DNA of 64,000 nt from the NCBI GenBank assembly GCA_026874595.1, contig CM049306.1, forward strand, positions 20,517,019 to 20,581,018, written 5' to 3'. Shown here piece after piece: positions 1 to 10,919 of this stretch. Positions within the stretch are counted from its first letter, which is position 1, and every line of letters starts with the position of its first letter. The translations under genes were made by a program, and so were the position numbers. Source of the DNA: Sipunculus nudus (lineage: Eukaryota > Annelida > Sipuncula > Golfingiida > Sipunculidae). Below the pieces are notes generated by a model, which saw only the letters and a program-made list of their open reading frames with translations, searched no databases and was not told the DNA's origin.

Positions 1-2012
1 ATGGCTTCCTGGGAGTGGGATAATTATGAAAACTAATCAATTATTATTATAATCTAGGTGGGAGTTGAGCTAAATTTAGAAACATTTATTTAATATCTGA
101 GCCTGTGTGGGTATGACGCCTAACAGAAACGTGCGGTTTTCTGACCTGAGCCTCGCGTTTGTTTGCAAATATAAATGACCGTGAATCCGGCGGCTGTTGC
201 TTGAAATGTAATTATTTGTAGTCCGGCTTTTCACGCAGAATTACGTGGATTTATCCAGATTTACATGATCTCTTCTCCAAATGAGATTTAAACAAATGAA
301 AGAAAGCAGGACCAGCAAGATTATTAATAGGAGGTAAAGTTCAGTGTGACATCACGGCAAAAATAGCTTGGTTTCAAACAACCCAAAAGTTACTATACGT
401 TACTTTACAATACGTTTATACAATGCTGTGTTATATACGTATTATATACGTATCTATAACATTTTATAGAGTGTTCTTTGAGATGGTGTATATTATGATA
501 AACTTTCGTTTTAATTTCATTATGTTTACAAATGAGTGAAAATTTAAAATTTATAAAGACTGAGTCACTCAAGGCAACTAGCAAGAGATCATATATCATG
601 CTTTCTTAGGTTAATTTAGGATTAAATGATAAAATTTCAAACAAAATTTCAAAAATTCATTTTCAAGTAGAGAAGCATAGCAGGGAAAAATTAAACATAA
701 GACGTTCTGGCTTAGGGCCAGGAATCAGACCAATTTTTAATGAGAGCTTGTGTCCCGAAGGTGTGGCATATTTAAAAGTTGGGCTGGATGCATAATGAAA
801 TATACCACGCTTTTAGTGGTTTGATAATATAAAATTTCTGTGCTCTGTGCGCACCCTGGTGTTCCTGCCAAGAGAATGCGTGAGAAGCGTATGGTGATTG
901 ACCCTAAAAATCCATTTGGATTGTTTAGCCTTGTTGAGGTGTACAATCGAATAAGTACCATTCTGTCTTATTATAAGTGTTTGAATAAAATATTTTAATC
1001 TGACCTCAAAAGGAGTACTGTATATAGTCCCTTCCTTCCTGCACGCTTTTTATCGCGCTTTATCTGAGACAATTTTTTATTTCCCTCTGTGGTCTTACGT
1101 GATGGCGCAGCGTCCACAGTCTACTGTCCACTGCTGTAAGTTACCAATAATCTCAACTACCACGGCAATTATCATCATGAAACTTTGCAGACTTATTGAA
1201 CATGTGATGATACGGAAACATTAAGTTGGCCTGCTCTCTGTGGGCTTAAATGATCTTTTTCTCTTTTGTTTCAAGATAAGATTATACATTAATATTATTG
1301 CTTTTATACCAAAATAATGTATTATCAGAGGGAGGGGAATAAAATGACTATATTGTAAATTTAAAGATTGGCGCTTTACGGAACATTTTTTGTCGGTCGC
1401 TGAATTTGACGATTTGATATGTTTGCACAATGTGGTGTAATGTCTGTTACCAGTACATCAGGACAGCTGCGTGCTTCTGCACCAAATTTCAATGAAATAT
1501 CGATCATGCGACTGATTTGTGAATTTATACTGCAGGTGGCGCCACCTTTGTTGACCTATTTCCTGCGGGCTGAACTTGTCATTTCCGCATGTCAAAGATA
1601 AGACATAAAGTATTAATATCTCGGCATTCAGATCATAGTAGACAGTTCCTTGGAGGGAGGAATATTAAATGAGTATGAATCGAATGTTATGTAATTATTA
1701 TTATCAGAATGGTGTGGATGTGTTTGTTGAACTTTTTGTTTTGTCGATCTGTTATAATACATGTTGTTATGCCTTTTACCAAATATCCAAGCAACAGCTG
1801 CAGCCAAAGCATCACAGTTGACAGAAGTAACTGCTATTTAACTGAATTTATCTAATTTTAAGGTGTTTTCACTTTCACTGTTTTATTTCTTGATCACCCA
1901 TTATCATGCATAAAATGGCACAGAGTGAATATGGACCCTTAGCTCTCTTTTTAGTTTTGCCATGACCTTTTTGTTGGACTAGTAAACTGCTAACGAATGG
2001 CAGGTTGTGGAG

Positions 2013-2015
<3 letters not shown>
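1..2015. other. Non-coding AT-rich sequence, no gene seen
   Basis: Only short reading frames without recognisable domains occur here. The one structured element I see is the perfect 14-bp palindrome AGGTGGCGCCACCT at 1534-1547, which shares its core with motifs near 19.2-20.0 kb. The stretch ends at the (TA)n tract that received the retrotransposon. Confidence 0.6.

Positions 2016-2060
<45 letters not shown>
2016..2060. repeat. (TA)n microsatellite, left half of the retrotransposon target
   Basis: About 22 TA dinucleotides run directly up to the TG of the 5' LTR. The tract resumes at 10924 straight after the CA of the 3' LTR, so both halves were once a single microsatellite. The four or six bases on each side match (TATA or TATATA), which fits an even-length target duplication. 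The repeat hides its true length, and a 5-bp duplication does not match. Confidence 0.9.
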
Positions 2061-2064
<4 letters not shown>

Positions 2065-2799
2065 ACCGAACAAGAGTCGTTGTTGAGGTCAGAGGTTATG
2101 TCATTTAATTAGCATGTTTTGTTATGGTAACTACCGCTAGGTTTTAGCTAGCGCCACTTGCTGGAGACGGTATTGTACTACTGCGCATCTTGTTTAGCGC
2201 AGGGCGGAAGCCAGCGTTCGTTCAGAAACCATGTGAAGACTTTTGGTCCAGGTCCGTAAATATTGTTTTAATCCCAGGTTAGTATTTAATGTCAGCACTT
2301 CTAGGATAGTCCGCGCATGTAAAACAGTTGTTTTCTTACTATTGACGCTAGTTCAGGCTGTCAACACCAGTTTGTTAATAGTAAATTCATGTTTTAGTCC
2401 TGAGCTGTTGTATTCACATCGCGCGTGAATGATGTTGTGTTATTTGCTGATTATATTGATGTGCATTGCTAAATATACTTTATTATTCTACGGATATATT
2501 GGTTTTACAAGGGAAGTAACCCTATATAATATATTTGAAACCAGACTTAGCCTGTGTAAACCTTTGAGTATGGCATGTCTGCCAGGCATAAGTAAAACCA
2601 TGACGTATCCCGAGTTTGCCCTAACTGAAGTGAATGCTAAACGTTCCATTTGCGTACTTTCGTTTAAATCCTACACGATAGGTGTCAGCATTTTCGTTTG
2701 TCAGATGAACAGATTATCGCTCGCCGTAGTTTAACTGCTGTTATTGTTCACCAAGTGTAAATTTGATATTATTTTCACTCAGTAAAGTGAGACGTGGTT

Positions 2800-2806
2800 T
2801 ATAAAA
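2800..2806 (+). promoter_or_regulatory. Candidate TATA box of the LTR promoter
   Basis: TATAAAA lies inside the palindrome GGTTTATAAAACC, about 390 bp before the poly(A) signal. That spacing would allow an R region inside the LTR. This is motif-based only, and other AT-rich candidates exist (near 2522). The matching site in the 3' LTR is at 10478-10484. Confidence 0.35.
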
Positions 2807-3191
2807 CCGGAATTATATTCTTTATTGTATTTTGTGCTTAGGATAGCCTTCAGTATGCTATTATTTGAGGAATGAAACAGTTTTATTGTCTATAAGTTGT
2901 AAATAACTAAAGTTATCATTGTTTAGGCTGAAGAGTAAACAAGGAGGTTATGTCTCAAACCCGTGTTTGACTGTGCTTCTATGGTTAAGCATACTAAGTT
3001 TGTCATGTTATCCTGATATTGTAATATGTTACAACCAGGTAATTTTATACTGAAACATGTGGTGATTTTAATTTTCTTTTGTTGCCAGGACTTAACCAGC
3101 CAACAGAGGGCCGTGTTACAAGCTGCTGCGCTTCCAGAGCCAGCCACCCTTTTTTGTTATTGTTGTAATCCTTTGTGTTATGATGAACACG

Positions 3192-3197
3192 AATAAA
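3192..3197 (+). promoter_or_regulatory. Poly(A) signal AATAAA in the 5' LTR
   Basis: A canonical AATAAA lies 48 nt before the LTR end. Its functional copy would be the 3' LTR equivalent at 10870-10875. The short remaining distance implies a very short U5. Confidence 0.6.
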
Positions 3198-3250
3198 CTG
3201 TTATTAAACAGTGCAGCCTTTGGTGTCTTGGCCTGACCGGTCACAGCTTT

Positions 3251-3269
3251 TGGTGGCAGCGGTGGGATT
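3251..3269 (+). promoter_or_regulatory. Primer-binding site complementary to tRNA-Leu
   Basis: TGGTGGCAGCGGTGGGATT begins five bases after the 5' LTR. It is the exact 19-nt complement of the 3' end of animal tRNA-Leu of the AAG/UAG type (…AATCCCACCGCTGCCA plus CCA), as I know that tRNA. The CCA complement TGG is present at the 5' end. This marks the minus-strand DNA primer and confirms the LTR boundary. Confidence 0.9.
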
Positions 3270-4589
3270 GGCTGCAGGATTAAAGGGTGGCTGGTATGGT
3301 GTGTATCCTATGGACAAAGGATCGAGAACCAGCATGGATTTCCTGGGACTGTGATCATTTAATTTGCTGGTGGGCAAGGATAATGCCCTGTGATACACTG
3401 TGAACATTGATGATTCTTGATTCAGTTGCTGATCCGGTTTACTGACATTACTGTTTAATCCAGTCATCGATTGTATGGACAGTGTTATGTTCATAGATGG
3501 TATGGACAGTGTCATGTGTTTAACATACCATTGGTGTAAACTACATTGCATACTAAGCTATATGCTGCATTGGTGCCATGTAAGTGCATCTGGTGGTGGA
3601 TGCCTGTGGTGTTGGGGATGAGGAACCCTGATGTTGTGGACAACCCCATGGGCCATGGACTGGATCCGGCATGGTTTGACTTTCTCCCAGTATGGACTGT
3701 TGGTAAGCTGAGTATGTTAACCATTACAAGGAAGAATTTGGGCCATTTCATTAAAGATTTATGGAACATGAACTGTTTTAAAACTATTGTGTTGCATGGA
3801 TGATTCAACATCAACACAGTATTAATATTCACTAATACGGACAGTCAGTGTTATTGAGAACAGCTGATATAAACTGTCATGCAGAAGGACTTCATGCATT
3901 TTATATAGTATCACTTAGAATTTGGAACTGTTGCAGACTGACTGTGGTCATCAGACTGATTGTTGCCTGTGTTGATACTGACATATATATTTTTGATGAT
4001 GTATATGCTTAGATTATATGAACAGCACTATTGAGAGCCATTTGGTTGTTACTGTCGTTCATGTTTATTGATGGCTGAGTTTTTTATTTGATTGTAGGAG
4101 GTATTTCTTGCAACCAGGTAAGGTGTTGCTGAGTGTTGAGCGTTATGATATTGTATATTTTATGGCATGTGTATCCTGTGAATTGAGACCAATTGTGAGT
4201 CAACAAAGAGAAACAGTAGAGTACCCTGTTTGAAATTGATGCGTGATTCTACATGTTCATGCTATGTTCATTTGATTATGTTTCCATATATTGTACTGTT
4301 TGAAGTAGTTGACCTACTACTGTTTGATGATAGTCATTGATAGTTAACCATGTATAACTATGTTGTTTGAACTCGCGGAGCAGTGAGAGGTATCAGAATG
4401 GTAACTATGGGCCTTATTCAACAGATTGGTAAGTAGTATTGCGTATGATGCATATTGATATGATGTATATTTGATACAGATGCATACAGGTCCATTGTGG
4501 TTATACTCGTGCATATTTTAAGTGTTACATTGATGATAATATTTTGTGTATTTGGGCAACTGTTGCTTAGTGCTAGCATATGTACCACT
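3270..4589 (+). other. Long retrotransposon leader between primer-binding site and gag
   Basis: About 1.3 kb lies between the primer-binding site and the likely gag start. It holds many short frames and upstream ATGs but no recognisable protein. A frame open from 4497 runs into gag and would add 31 hydrophobic residues; I treat that as leader. A packaging signal or internal ribosome entry could lie here, but nothing in the sequence proves it. Confidence 0.7.
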
Positions 4590-5699
4590 ATGGGTGAAGA
4601 AGAGAAAAACTTACCTCGTGTTGTATACACACACCGTAAGCTGTCACGATTTAATGGTGATAGGGACAGTTTTGATGACTGGGAAGTTGAAGCGCGTACT
4701 GCTTTAGAGGTCCAGGGTATTCAGGGTAAGGCCGCCGCTGAGTTCCTATTGGCACATTTAGAAGGTGTTGCCAGAAATGAGGTCAAGTTCACTCCAGAAG
4801 CTGAGCGTGATGATCCAGCAAAGGTATTTGATATACTTAGTGAGGCTTTTGGTGATAGACATTCTAGCGACCAGCTTTTGGATAAGTTTTATAATAGACA
4901 ACAACAAGAGGGTGAGACAATTAGAGAATTCTCACACGGACTCATGTCACTGTTAGAAAATGCATGTAAAAAAGATGAGACTTGTGTCGCAAACAAAGAT
5001 CGTGTACTTCGCGGTAGGTTCGCAGAAAAAGTGCTAGATAGTAGATTACGCCGTGATTTGGTGCGATATAATTCCGAGAAGGCAGACTTAACATTTCGAC
5101 AGTTGCGAGCCAAAGCCATTGAGTGGAGTGAGGAGGAAGTAACTTCTCAACCTAGGGGTCAGGCTCACGTGACCGAGGTTACATCCCAGCCAAGGGGAGC
5201 GGCGAAAGTAGACACTGTTGATTTGTCCCGAGGTCAGGATGAAGGGATGGAGAAAACACTTTGTAGAGTACTAGATGCGCTTGATCAGCAAGCAAGGGTG
5301 CAGACTCAGTTGTTAGAGCAGCAACAGAAATTATTCCAGATGGTTTTGGATTCCAAGAGTAGTGCCCCACCACAGAGGCGCGATGAAGGTTTCGCTAGGA
5401 GACAACCACAGGGAGACTATCGCAGAATTAATATGAGAGAGGTTGAGTGCCACCGTTGTCATAAGTTAGGTCATTTTGCGAGAAATTGTTCAGAGAAGCT
5501 GACAGTCAATGAAAGTAGTGGTCCTCCAACAGATAGTCCCAGACAAGCAGACAGTTCCAGTACGTCAACCAATGTATTCACTGAAGGAGGTGGTGTTGGG
5601 ACTGACATAATAGACAAAGCAGTCGGAAGTCGACCTGTGGTAACTGCCAGAATTGCAGGAGTGCCTGTAAAATGCTTGATCGATACCGGGTCACAGTGA
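4590..5699 (+). CDS. gag: Gag capsid/nucleocapsid polyprotein with the protease active-site motif at its end
   Basis: This frame encodes the structural protein that would form virus-like particles and bind the element's RNA in the cytoplasm. I chose the ATG at 4590 (369 aa) because it has a strong Kozak context (A at -3, G at +4); an in-frame ATG at 4497 would add a hydrophobic 31-residue leader. Residues about 10-190 are charged and helical in character, as in Ty3/Gypsy capsid domains (RFNGDRDSFDDWE early on). A glutamine-rich, coiled-coil-like stretch follows near residues 225-255. A single CCHC zinc knuckle, C-x2-C-x4-H-x4-C, occupies residues 287-300. The frame ends with the aspartic-protease motif DTGS at residues 365-368, then Q and TGA, so it stops inside the protease. 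Pol continues in the -1 frame. This is either a recoding site or a one-base deletion. Confidence 0.9.
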   Translation: MGEEEKNLPRVVYTHRKLSRFNGDRDSFDDWEVEARTALEVQGIQGKAAAEFLLAHLEGVARNEVKFTPEAERDDPAKVFDILSEAFGDRHSSDQLLDKFYNRQQQEGETIREFSHGLMSLLENACKKDETCVANKDRVLRGRFAEKVLDSRLRRDLVRYNSEKADLTFRQLRAKAIEWSEEEVTSQPRGQAHVTEVTSQPRGAAKVDTVDLSRGQDEGMEKTLCRVLDALDQQARVQTQLLEQQQKLFQMVLDSKSSAPPQRRDEGFARRQPQGDYRRINMREVECHRCHKLGHFARNCSEKLTVNESSGPPTDSPRQADSSSTSTNVFTEGGGVGTDIIDKAVGSRPVVTARIAGVPVKCLIDTGSQ

Positions 5700-8600
5700 C
5701 AACTCTTAGTGAAGAGGTATTTCAACAGAGTATACGTTCTCAGAGCGGAAAACCGATGGAAGTAGGACAATGGCTTACGCTTCGGGCAGCCAATGGATTA
5801 GAGGTGCCTTATACAGGATTAGTTATTGCCAGAGTGGAAGTCGGCAATAATACAGTTGAGGAGGCAGGCATTTTAATTGTCAAGTCTACCCCCGAAACCA
5901 AGGAGAAGCTACAGCAGGTTCCGGGAGTGTTGGGGACAAATGTGCTGTCTCATTTACCAGGTTTTGACTGTCTCAAGTTAGACGAGATTACAACAGCGCC
6001 ACCTAGGAGTGGGTTTGTTAAATTGGCCAGTTGTTCTGAGATATTAGTGCCATCGAGATGCAAGTGTATTTTGCCAGTAAGGGGCCCAACCACATGGCAA
6101 GGAGACGCTATGGTGGAACCATTAAAAGGTGTTTCAACATTGGTCCAGCCTACACTTATGAACTTTTCAACAGGTATTTCAGAGATCCAAGCTGTAAACC
6201 TTAGTGACAGAGAAATACGACTGAAGCCCAACACACGGCTTGGTGTTATATCTGCGGCAATGGAGATAATACCCACAACGGAACCTTTAAGGATTGAACA
6301 AGTCGATGAGGAGATACAGGTCTCTGGTAGACTGAAGAAAGACCATGCAGGTGATTTGCCGAAAGTAGATCAGTCTGACTTCAGAGGCACAGATGAGGAG
6401 CGACAAAAACTGGAGGCTCTATTGATGAAACACTCGAAAGTATTTCTGCGAGAGGGAGAGCAGTTACCTTGCACTGATTCCATCCAACACCGTATCAAGC
6501 TTGAAGACGATGAACCAGTGCAACAGACATATAGGCGCATTCCACCTCAACTCTGGAGTGAGGTGAAGGAGCATTTGAAGGATCTTGAAAGGAGAGGCAT
6601 TATTCGAGAGAGCCAGTCTGATTTCGCATCGCCTATCGTCCTAGTCCGCAAAAAGACAGGAGATCTCAGAATATGCGTAGATTATCGTCGCTTGAATAAA
6701 AAGGTCAGGAGGGATGCTTTTCCCCTTCCTCGAGTGGAGGAATGTTTAGAGGCCATGTCAGGTGCAACCTTGTTCTCGACATTAGATTTGGCCTCGGCCT
6801 ACAGTCAGATTCCAGTAGCAGAAGAGGACATTCATAAGACGGCATTTATTACGCCAATGGGGCTGTGGGAACATCTTCGCATGCCGTTTGGTCTGTCGAA
6901 CTCGCCAGCGACGTGGCAGAGGCTGATGAGCCGAGTCTTTCGAGAGGATATTCTGGAAATTTTGTTGGTGTATCTTGACGATATCATTGTTTTTAGTTCT
7001 ACGTTTGACCAACACCTCGAGCGTTTGGATCTTGTTTTGACTAGACTTGCTGCACACGGACTGAAGCTCAAGGGTGAGAAGTGTCATTTCTGTAAGGAGA
7101 GTGTGACATTCTTAGGTCATATTGTTACCAAAGATGGTGTTAGACCAGATCCGGAGAAGATTAATGTAGTGTCCGAATGGCCAGTTCCAGAGACGTTGAG
7201 GGGACTGAGGTCATTTTTAGGTTTTGCGGCATACTACAGTCGTTTTGTGCCTGGATTTTCCCGTTTGGCCAAGCCCCTACATACATTAGTTGCTCAGGTA
7301 ATCAACCGAAGGAAACAAACGAAACGCGTGAAAGAGTCGTCACTCTCAGATGTTTGGACTTCAGAGCATAACCAGGCATTTGTGAAGCTGAAGGATGCAC
7401 TAACCAGTGATCTACTGCTGGGGTACCCCGATTTCTCCAGTGAATTTGTCTTAGAGACTGACGCGTCATTTGCAGGTTTGGGAGCTGTTTTGAGCCAGGT
7501 GCAGGAAGGCAAGAAGCGAGTTATTGCCTACGCAAGTCGTAGTTTGAGAGGAAGTGAGAAAAATGCCTCCAATTACAGTTCGAAGAAGTTGGAGTTGCTT
7601 GCTTTAAAGTGGGCCGTATGTGACCGTTTTCGGGAATATCTACAGGGGAGCTCTTTTACAGTTGTAACGGATAATAATCCACTCACTTATTTGATGTCAA
7701 AGTCCAAGTTACCGGCGTTAGAGCAACGATGGGCCTCAGCCTTGGCAGGATTCTCATTCAAGATCAAGTATAGGCCTGGCACACATAATTCCAACGCGGA
7801 CGGTTTATCCCGACAAGAGTCAAGGCCATGGGAGATCAATGAGCCGAGTAAGGATCAGGAGGTAGAAACCACTTCAGCGTTGGCCAGTCTGTTACAGAAT
7901 ACCAACGTTCCGCTTGAGTTACAGAAAGGTGTTTGGGAAGAGAGAGGCTTCCAGGAACCCAAACAAGTGCAACTAGATGAGTTACAGGCAACGCCATTAC
8001 CGTCATTATCCATGGAAGGACTGGTAGATCTCCAAAGGCGTGATCCAGTGATTGGTTGTTTTCTAGATTATTGGGAAAAGGGAGAGAAACCGACTGGAAT
8101 TGTACGGAGGAGAGAACCCAAAGATGTCCAGATGTATTTTAGACAATGGGACAGAATCGCATTTAAAGATGGTGTTCTTGTGAGGAAAGTCATAGATCCT
8201 GTGATGGGTCAAGTGTTTCAGATTTGTACACCTAACGTTGTAAAGCAAGAGGTCCTCAAGTCACTGCATGATGGGCATGGCCATCAGGGAACCGAGAGAA
8301 CGGAAACCCTAGTGCGTAGTCGGTACTATTGGCCGGGTATGTCTCGTGATGTTCAGGAGTGGGTACAGAATTGTAACCGTTGTGTTTTGGCCAAACATCA
8401 GGCTGTGCGTCCACCTATGGGATCATTGTTAGCTAGTCGTCCATTGGAGGTCGTCGCAATGGATTTTACTTTGCTTGAAAGAAGTAGTGATGGGCTAGAG
8501 AATGTGTTAGTTCTCACCGACGTTTTTACGAAATGGGCCGTTGCCATTCCCACACGTGATCAGACTGCGGTAACGGTAGCCAGAGTGTTAGTGAACGAAT

Positions 8601-9628
8601 GGTTTCAAAGATTTGGCCCACCATTGCGCCTGCATTCCGACCAGGGCAGGAATTTCGAATCGGCAGTAGTCCGAGAGCTTTGTAAATTGTATGGCGTTGA
8701 GCGTTCACATAGTACACCATACCATCCTCAGGGAAACGCTCAATGTGAGAGGTACAACCGAACACTTCACCACTTACTGCGTACTCTTCCATCAGACGAG
8801 AAGAAACATTGGCCTCGTCATTTGCAAGATGTAACATGGATGTATAACACCACGCAACATGCATCCACCGGATATTCACCTTTCTTTCTTTTGTATGGTC
8901 GTATACCTCACCTGCCAGTTGATATGTGGACAGGGAGCATTCCGCAAGAACAAGGACCTGTAACTTCAGATAATTGGGTAAAGATTCATCAAAGGAACTT
9001 GATGCGCACTTACAAGCATGTGCAACAGAAATTAGAACAATCCGCAGAGAAGCGAAAACAAATTTTCGACAGAAAAGCTAGAGAAGTCCCACTAGATGTT
9101 GGATCGCTAGTATACGTCAGACAGCGAACTCTGGGACGTAACAAGATTCAGGATTGCTACAATCCTAAGCCTTATAAAATTGTGGATCTCGCGGAAGGTC
9201 GAGACATCTATAAGATAGAGCCAGCCGATGGATTCGGTCAGAGTAAATGGATGAACCGGACTCAGTTACGAGAGTGTCCGAAAATCCGTGAAACCCCATG
9301 TCATCTTCCACATTTTGAACCAGTACAACTGTTGGATGAAGAAGCCGAAGATGATGGAGAGGATTTTTATGTTGTTGAATATGGTTCTGAACCGAAAGTT
9401 AATCAGGGAATGCGAGGTGATGACCGAGCATGTGTGACTCGCGAAGAGACATTGCCAAGCTCTTCATTCATTGATAGAGATCGTAGACGAACTGCAGGGC
9501 AAAACCGTAACATACATAGAGAACCCCGTTCAGCTTGGGAATTGACTAAGAATCCGGCTAGTAGTCAGGATATGTATGTTTTAACAACATCTGACTTTGA
9601 TTTTTGTCGTAAGGAGACTTTTGTGTAG
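5672..9628 (+). CDS. pol: Pol polyprotein: rest of protease, reverse transcriptase, RNase H, integrase
   Basis: The frame is open from 5606, and its first ATG, at 5672, gives 1,318 aa. Whether that ATG is used is uncertain because the protease catalytic DTGS lies in the gag frame. Residues 1 to about 110 hold the rest of the protease, including a GVLGTNVL-type motif near 84-92. Reverse transcriptase spans about 285-535, with catalytic YLDD at 434-437. RNase H follows, with TDAS (D597) and a GTHNSNADGLSR tail. The integrase zinc finger is H866-x4-H871-x29-C901-x2-C904. The catalytic triad is D931, D990, E1026 (D-x58-D-x35-E). A basic region with a PYKI motif, then an acidic tail, follow; I see no chromodomain. 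The enzyme would copy the RNA and insert the cDNA. No internal stop or frameshift appears after 5700. RT upstream of integrase places it in Ty3/Gypsy. Confidence 0.95.
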   Translation: MLDRYRVTVTTLSEEVFQQSIRSQSGKPMEVGQWLTLRAANGLEVPYTGLVIARVEVGNNTVEEAGILIVKSTPETKEKLQQVPGVLGTNVLSHLPGFDCLKLDEITTAPPRSGFVKLASCSEILVPSRCKCILPVRGPTTWQGDAMVEPLKGVSTLVQPTLMNFSTGISEIQAVNLSDREIRLKPNTRLGVISAAMEIIPTTEPLRIEQVDEEIQVSGRLKKDHAGDLPKVDQSDFRGTDEERQKLEALLMKHSKVFLREGEQLPCTDSIQHRIKLEDDEPVQQTYRRIPPQLWSEVKEHLKDLERRGIIRESQSDFASPIVLVRKKTGDLRICVDYRRLNKKVRRDAFPLPRVEECLEAMSGATLFSTLDLASAYSQIPVAEEDIHKTAFITPMGLWEHLRMPFGLSNSPATWQRLMSRVFREDILEILLVYLDDIIVFSSTFDQHLERLDLVLTRLAAHGLKLKGEKCHFCKESVTFLGHIVTKDGVRPDPEKINVVSEWPVPETLRGLRSFLGFAAYYSRFVPGFSRLAKPLHTLVAQVINRRKQTKRVKESSLSDVWTSEHNQAFVKLKDALTSDLLLGYPDFSSEFVLETDASFAGLGAVLSQVQEGKKRVIAYASRSLRGSEKNASNYSSKKLELLALKWAVCDRFREYLQGSSFTVVTDNNPLTYLMSKSKLPALEQRWASALAGFSFKIKYRPGTHNSNADGLSRQESRPWEINEPSKDQEVETTSALASLLQNTNVPLELQKGVWEERGFQEPKQVQLDELQATPLPSLSMEGLVDLQRRDPVIGCFLDYWEKGEKPTGIVRRREPKDVQMYFRQWDRIAFKDGVLVRKVIDPVMGQVFQICTPNVVKQEVLKSLHDGHGHQGTERTETLVRSRYYWPGMSRDVQEWVQNCNRCVLAKHQAVRPPMGSLLASRPLEVVAMDFTLLERSSDGLENVLVLTDVFTKWAVAIPTRDQTAVTVARVLVNEWFQRFGPPLRLHSDQGRNFESAVVRELCKLYGVERSHSTPYHPQGNAQCERYNRTLHHLLRTLPSDEKKHWPRHLQDVTWMYNTTQHASTGYSPFFLLYGRIPHLPVDMWTGSIPQEQGPVTSDNWVKIHQRNLMRTYKHVQQKLEQSAEKRKQIFDRKAREVPLDVGSLVYVRQRTLGRNKIQDCYNPKPYKIVDLAEGRDIYKIEPADGFGQSKWMNRTQLRECPKIRETPCHLPHFEPVQLLDEEAEDDGEDFYVVEYGSEPKVNQGMRGDDRACVTREETLPSSSFIDRDRRRTAGQNRNIHREPRSAWELTKNPASSQDMYVLTTSDFDFCRKETFV

Positions 9629-9738
9629 TTCATGATATTTGACCATTAAGTTGTAAGACTTGAGAAGTTTAGGTGTTTATGAGCCTTCTCATTCTTTGTA
9701 ATCGTAAGGTTCAGGCTCACAAAAAAAGTCGGGGTGGG
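9629..9738 (+). promoter_or_regulatory. Retrotransposon 3' end with polypurine tract
   Basis: The purine-rich AAAAAAAGTCGGGGTGGG at 9721-9738 abuts the 3' LTR, where plus-strand DNA priming is expected. It is interrupted by TC and T. Just upstream, GAGCCT (9681-9686) and AGGCTC (9713-9718) could pair as a small stem. No env-like frame fits in this space. Confidence 0.8.
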
Positions 9739-10919
9739 TGTGACCGAACAAGAGTCGTTGTTGAGGTCAGAGGTTATGTCATTTAATTAGCATGTTTTGT
9801 TATGGTAACTACCGCTAGGTTTTAGCTAGCGCCAATTGCTGGAGACGGTATTGTACTACTGCGCATCTTGTTTAGCGCAGGGCGGAAGCCAGCGTTCGTT
9901 CAGAAACCATGTGAAGACTTTTGGTCCAGGTCCGTAAATATTGTTTTAATCCCAGGTTAGTATTTAATGTCAGCACTTCTAGGATAGTCCGCGCATGTAA
10001 AACAGTTGTTTTCTTACTATTGACGCTAGTTCAGGCTGTCAACACCAGTTTGTTAATAGTAAATTCATGTTTTAGTCCTGAGCTGTTGTATTCACATCGC
10101 GCGTGAATGATGTTGTGTTATTTGCTGATTATATTGATGTGCATTGCTAAATATACTTTATTATTCTACGGATATATTGGTTTTACAAGGGAAGTAACCC
10201 TATATAATATATTTGAAACCAGACTTAGCCTGTGTAAACCTTTGAGTATGGCATGTCTGCCAGGCATAAGTAAAACCATGACGTATCCCGAGTTTGCCCT
10301 AACTGAAGTGAATGCTAAACGTTCCATTTGCGTACTTTCGTTTAAATCCTACACGATAGGTGTCAGCATTTTCGTTTGTCAGATGAACAGATTATCGCTC
10401 GCCGTAGTTTAACTGCTGTTATTGTTCACCAAGTGTAAATTTGATATTATTTTCACTCAGTAAAGTGAGACGTGGTTTATAAAACCGGAATTATATTCTT
10501 TATTGTATTTTGTGCTTAGGATAGCCTTCAGTATGCTATTATTTGAGGAATGAAACAGTTTTATTGTCTATAAGTTGTAAATAACTAAAGTTATCATTGT
10601 TTAGGCTGAAGAGTAAACAAGGAGGTTATGTCTCAAACCCGTGTTTGACTGTGCTTCTATGGTTAAGCATACTAAGTTTGTCATGTTATCCTGATATTGT
10701 AATATGTTACAACCAGGTAATTTTATACTGAAACATGTGGTGATTTTAATTTTCTTTTGTTGCCAGGACTTAACCAGCCAACAGAGGGCCGTGTTACAAG
10801 CTGCTGCGCTTCCAGAGCCAGCCACCCTTTTTTGTTATTGTTGTAATCCTTTGTGTTATGATGAACACGAATAAACTGTTATTAAACAGTGCAGCCTTTG
10901 GTGTCTTGGCCTGACCGGT

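Larger units (their letters stand above)
2061..3245 (+). repeat. 5' long terminal repeat
   Basis: Starts TGTGACCG and ends CGGTCACA. It matches 9739-10923 over 1,185 bp with one substitution at 2157 and no indel. At over 1 kb it is long for this superfamily. Short open frames inside (2243-2734 and on the minus strand at 2923-3147) are repeated identically in the 3' LTR only because the LTRs are identical; I see no protein in them. Confidence 0.97.

Noticed and set aside
2243-2734. Two small frames (61 and 101 codons) repeated exactly at 9921-10412
   Set aside because: They lie in the LTRs and are duplicated only because the LTRs are identical. There is no recognisable protein.
9629-9738. Search for an env gene after pol
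   Set aside because: Only about 110 bp separate pol from the 3' LTR, and they contain the polypurine tract. No third frame exists.
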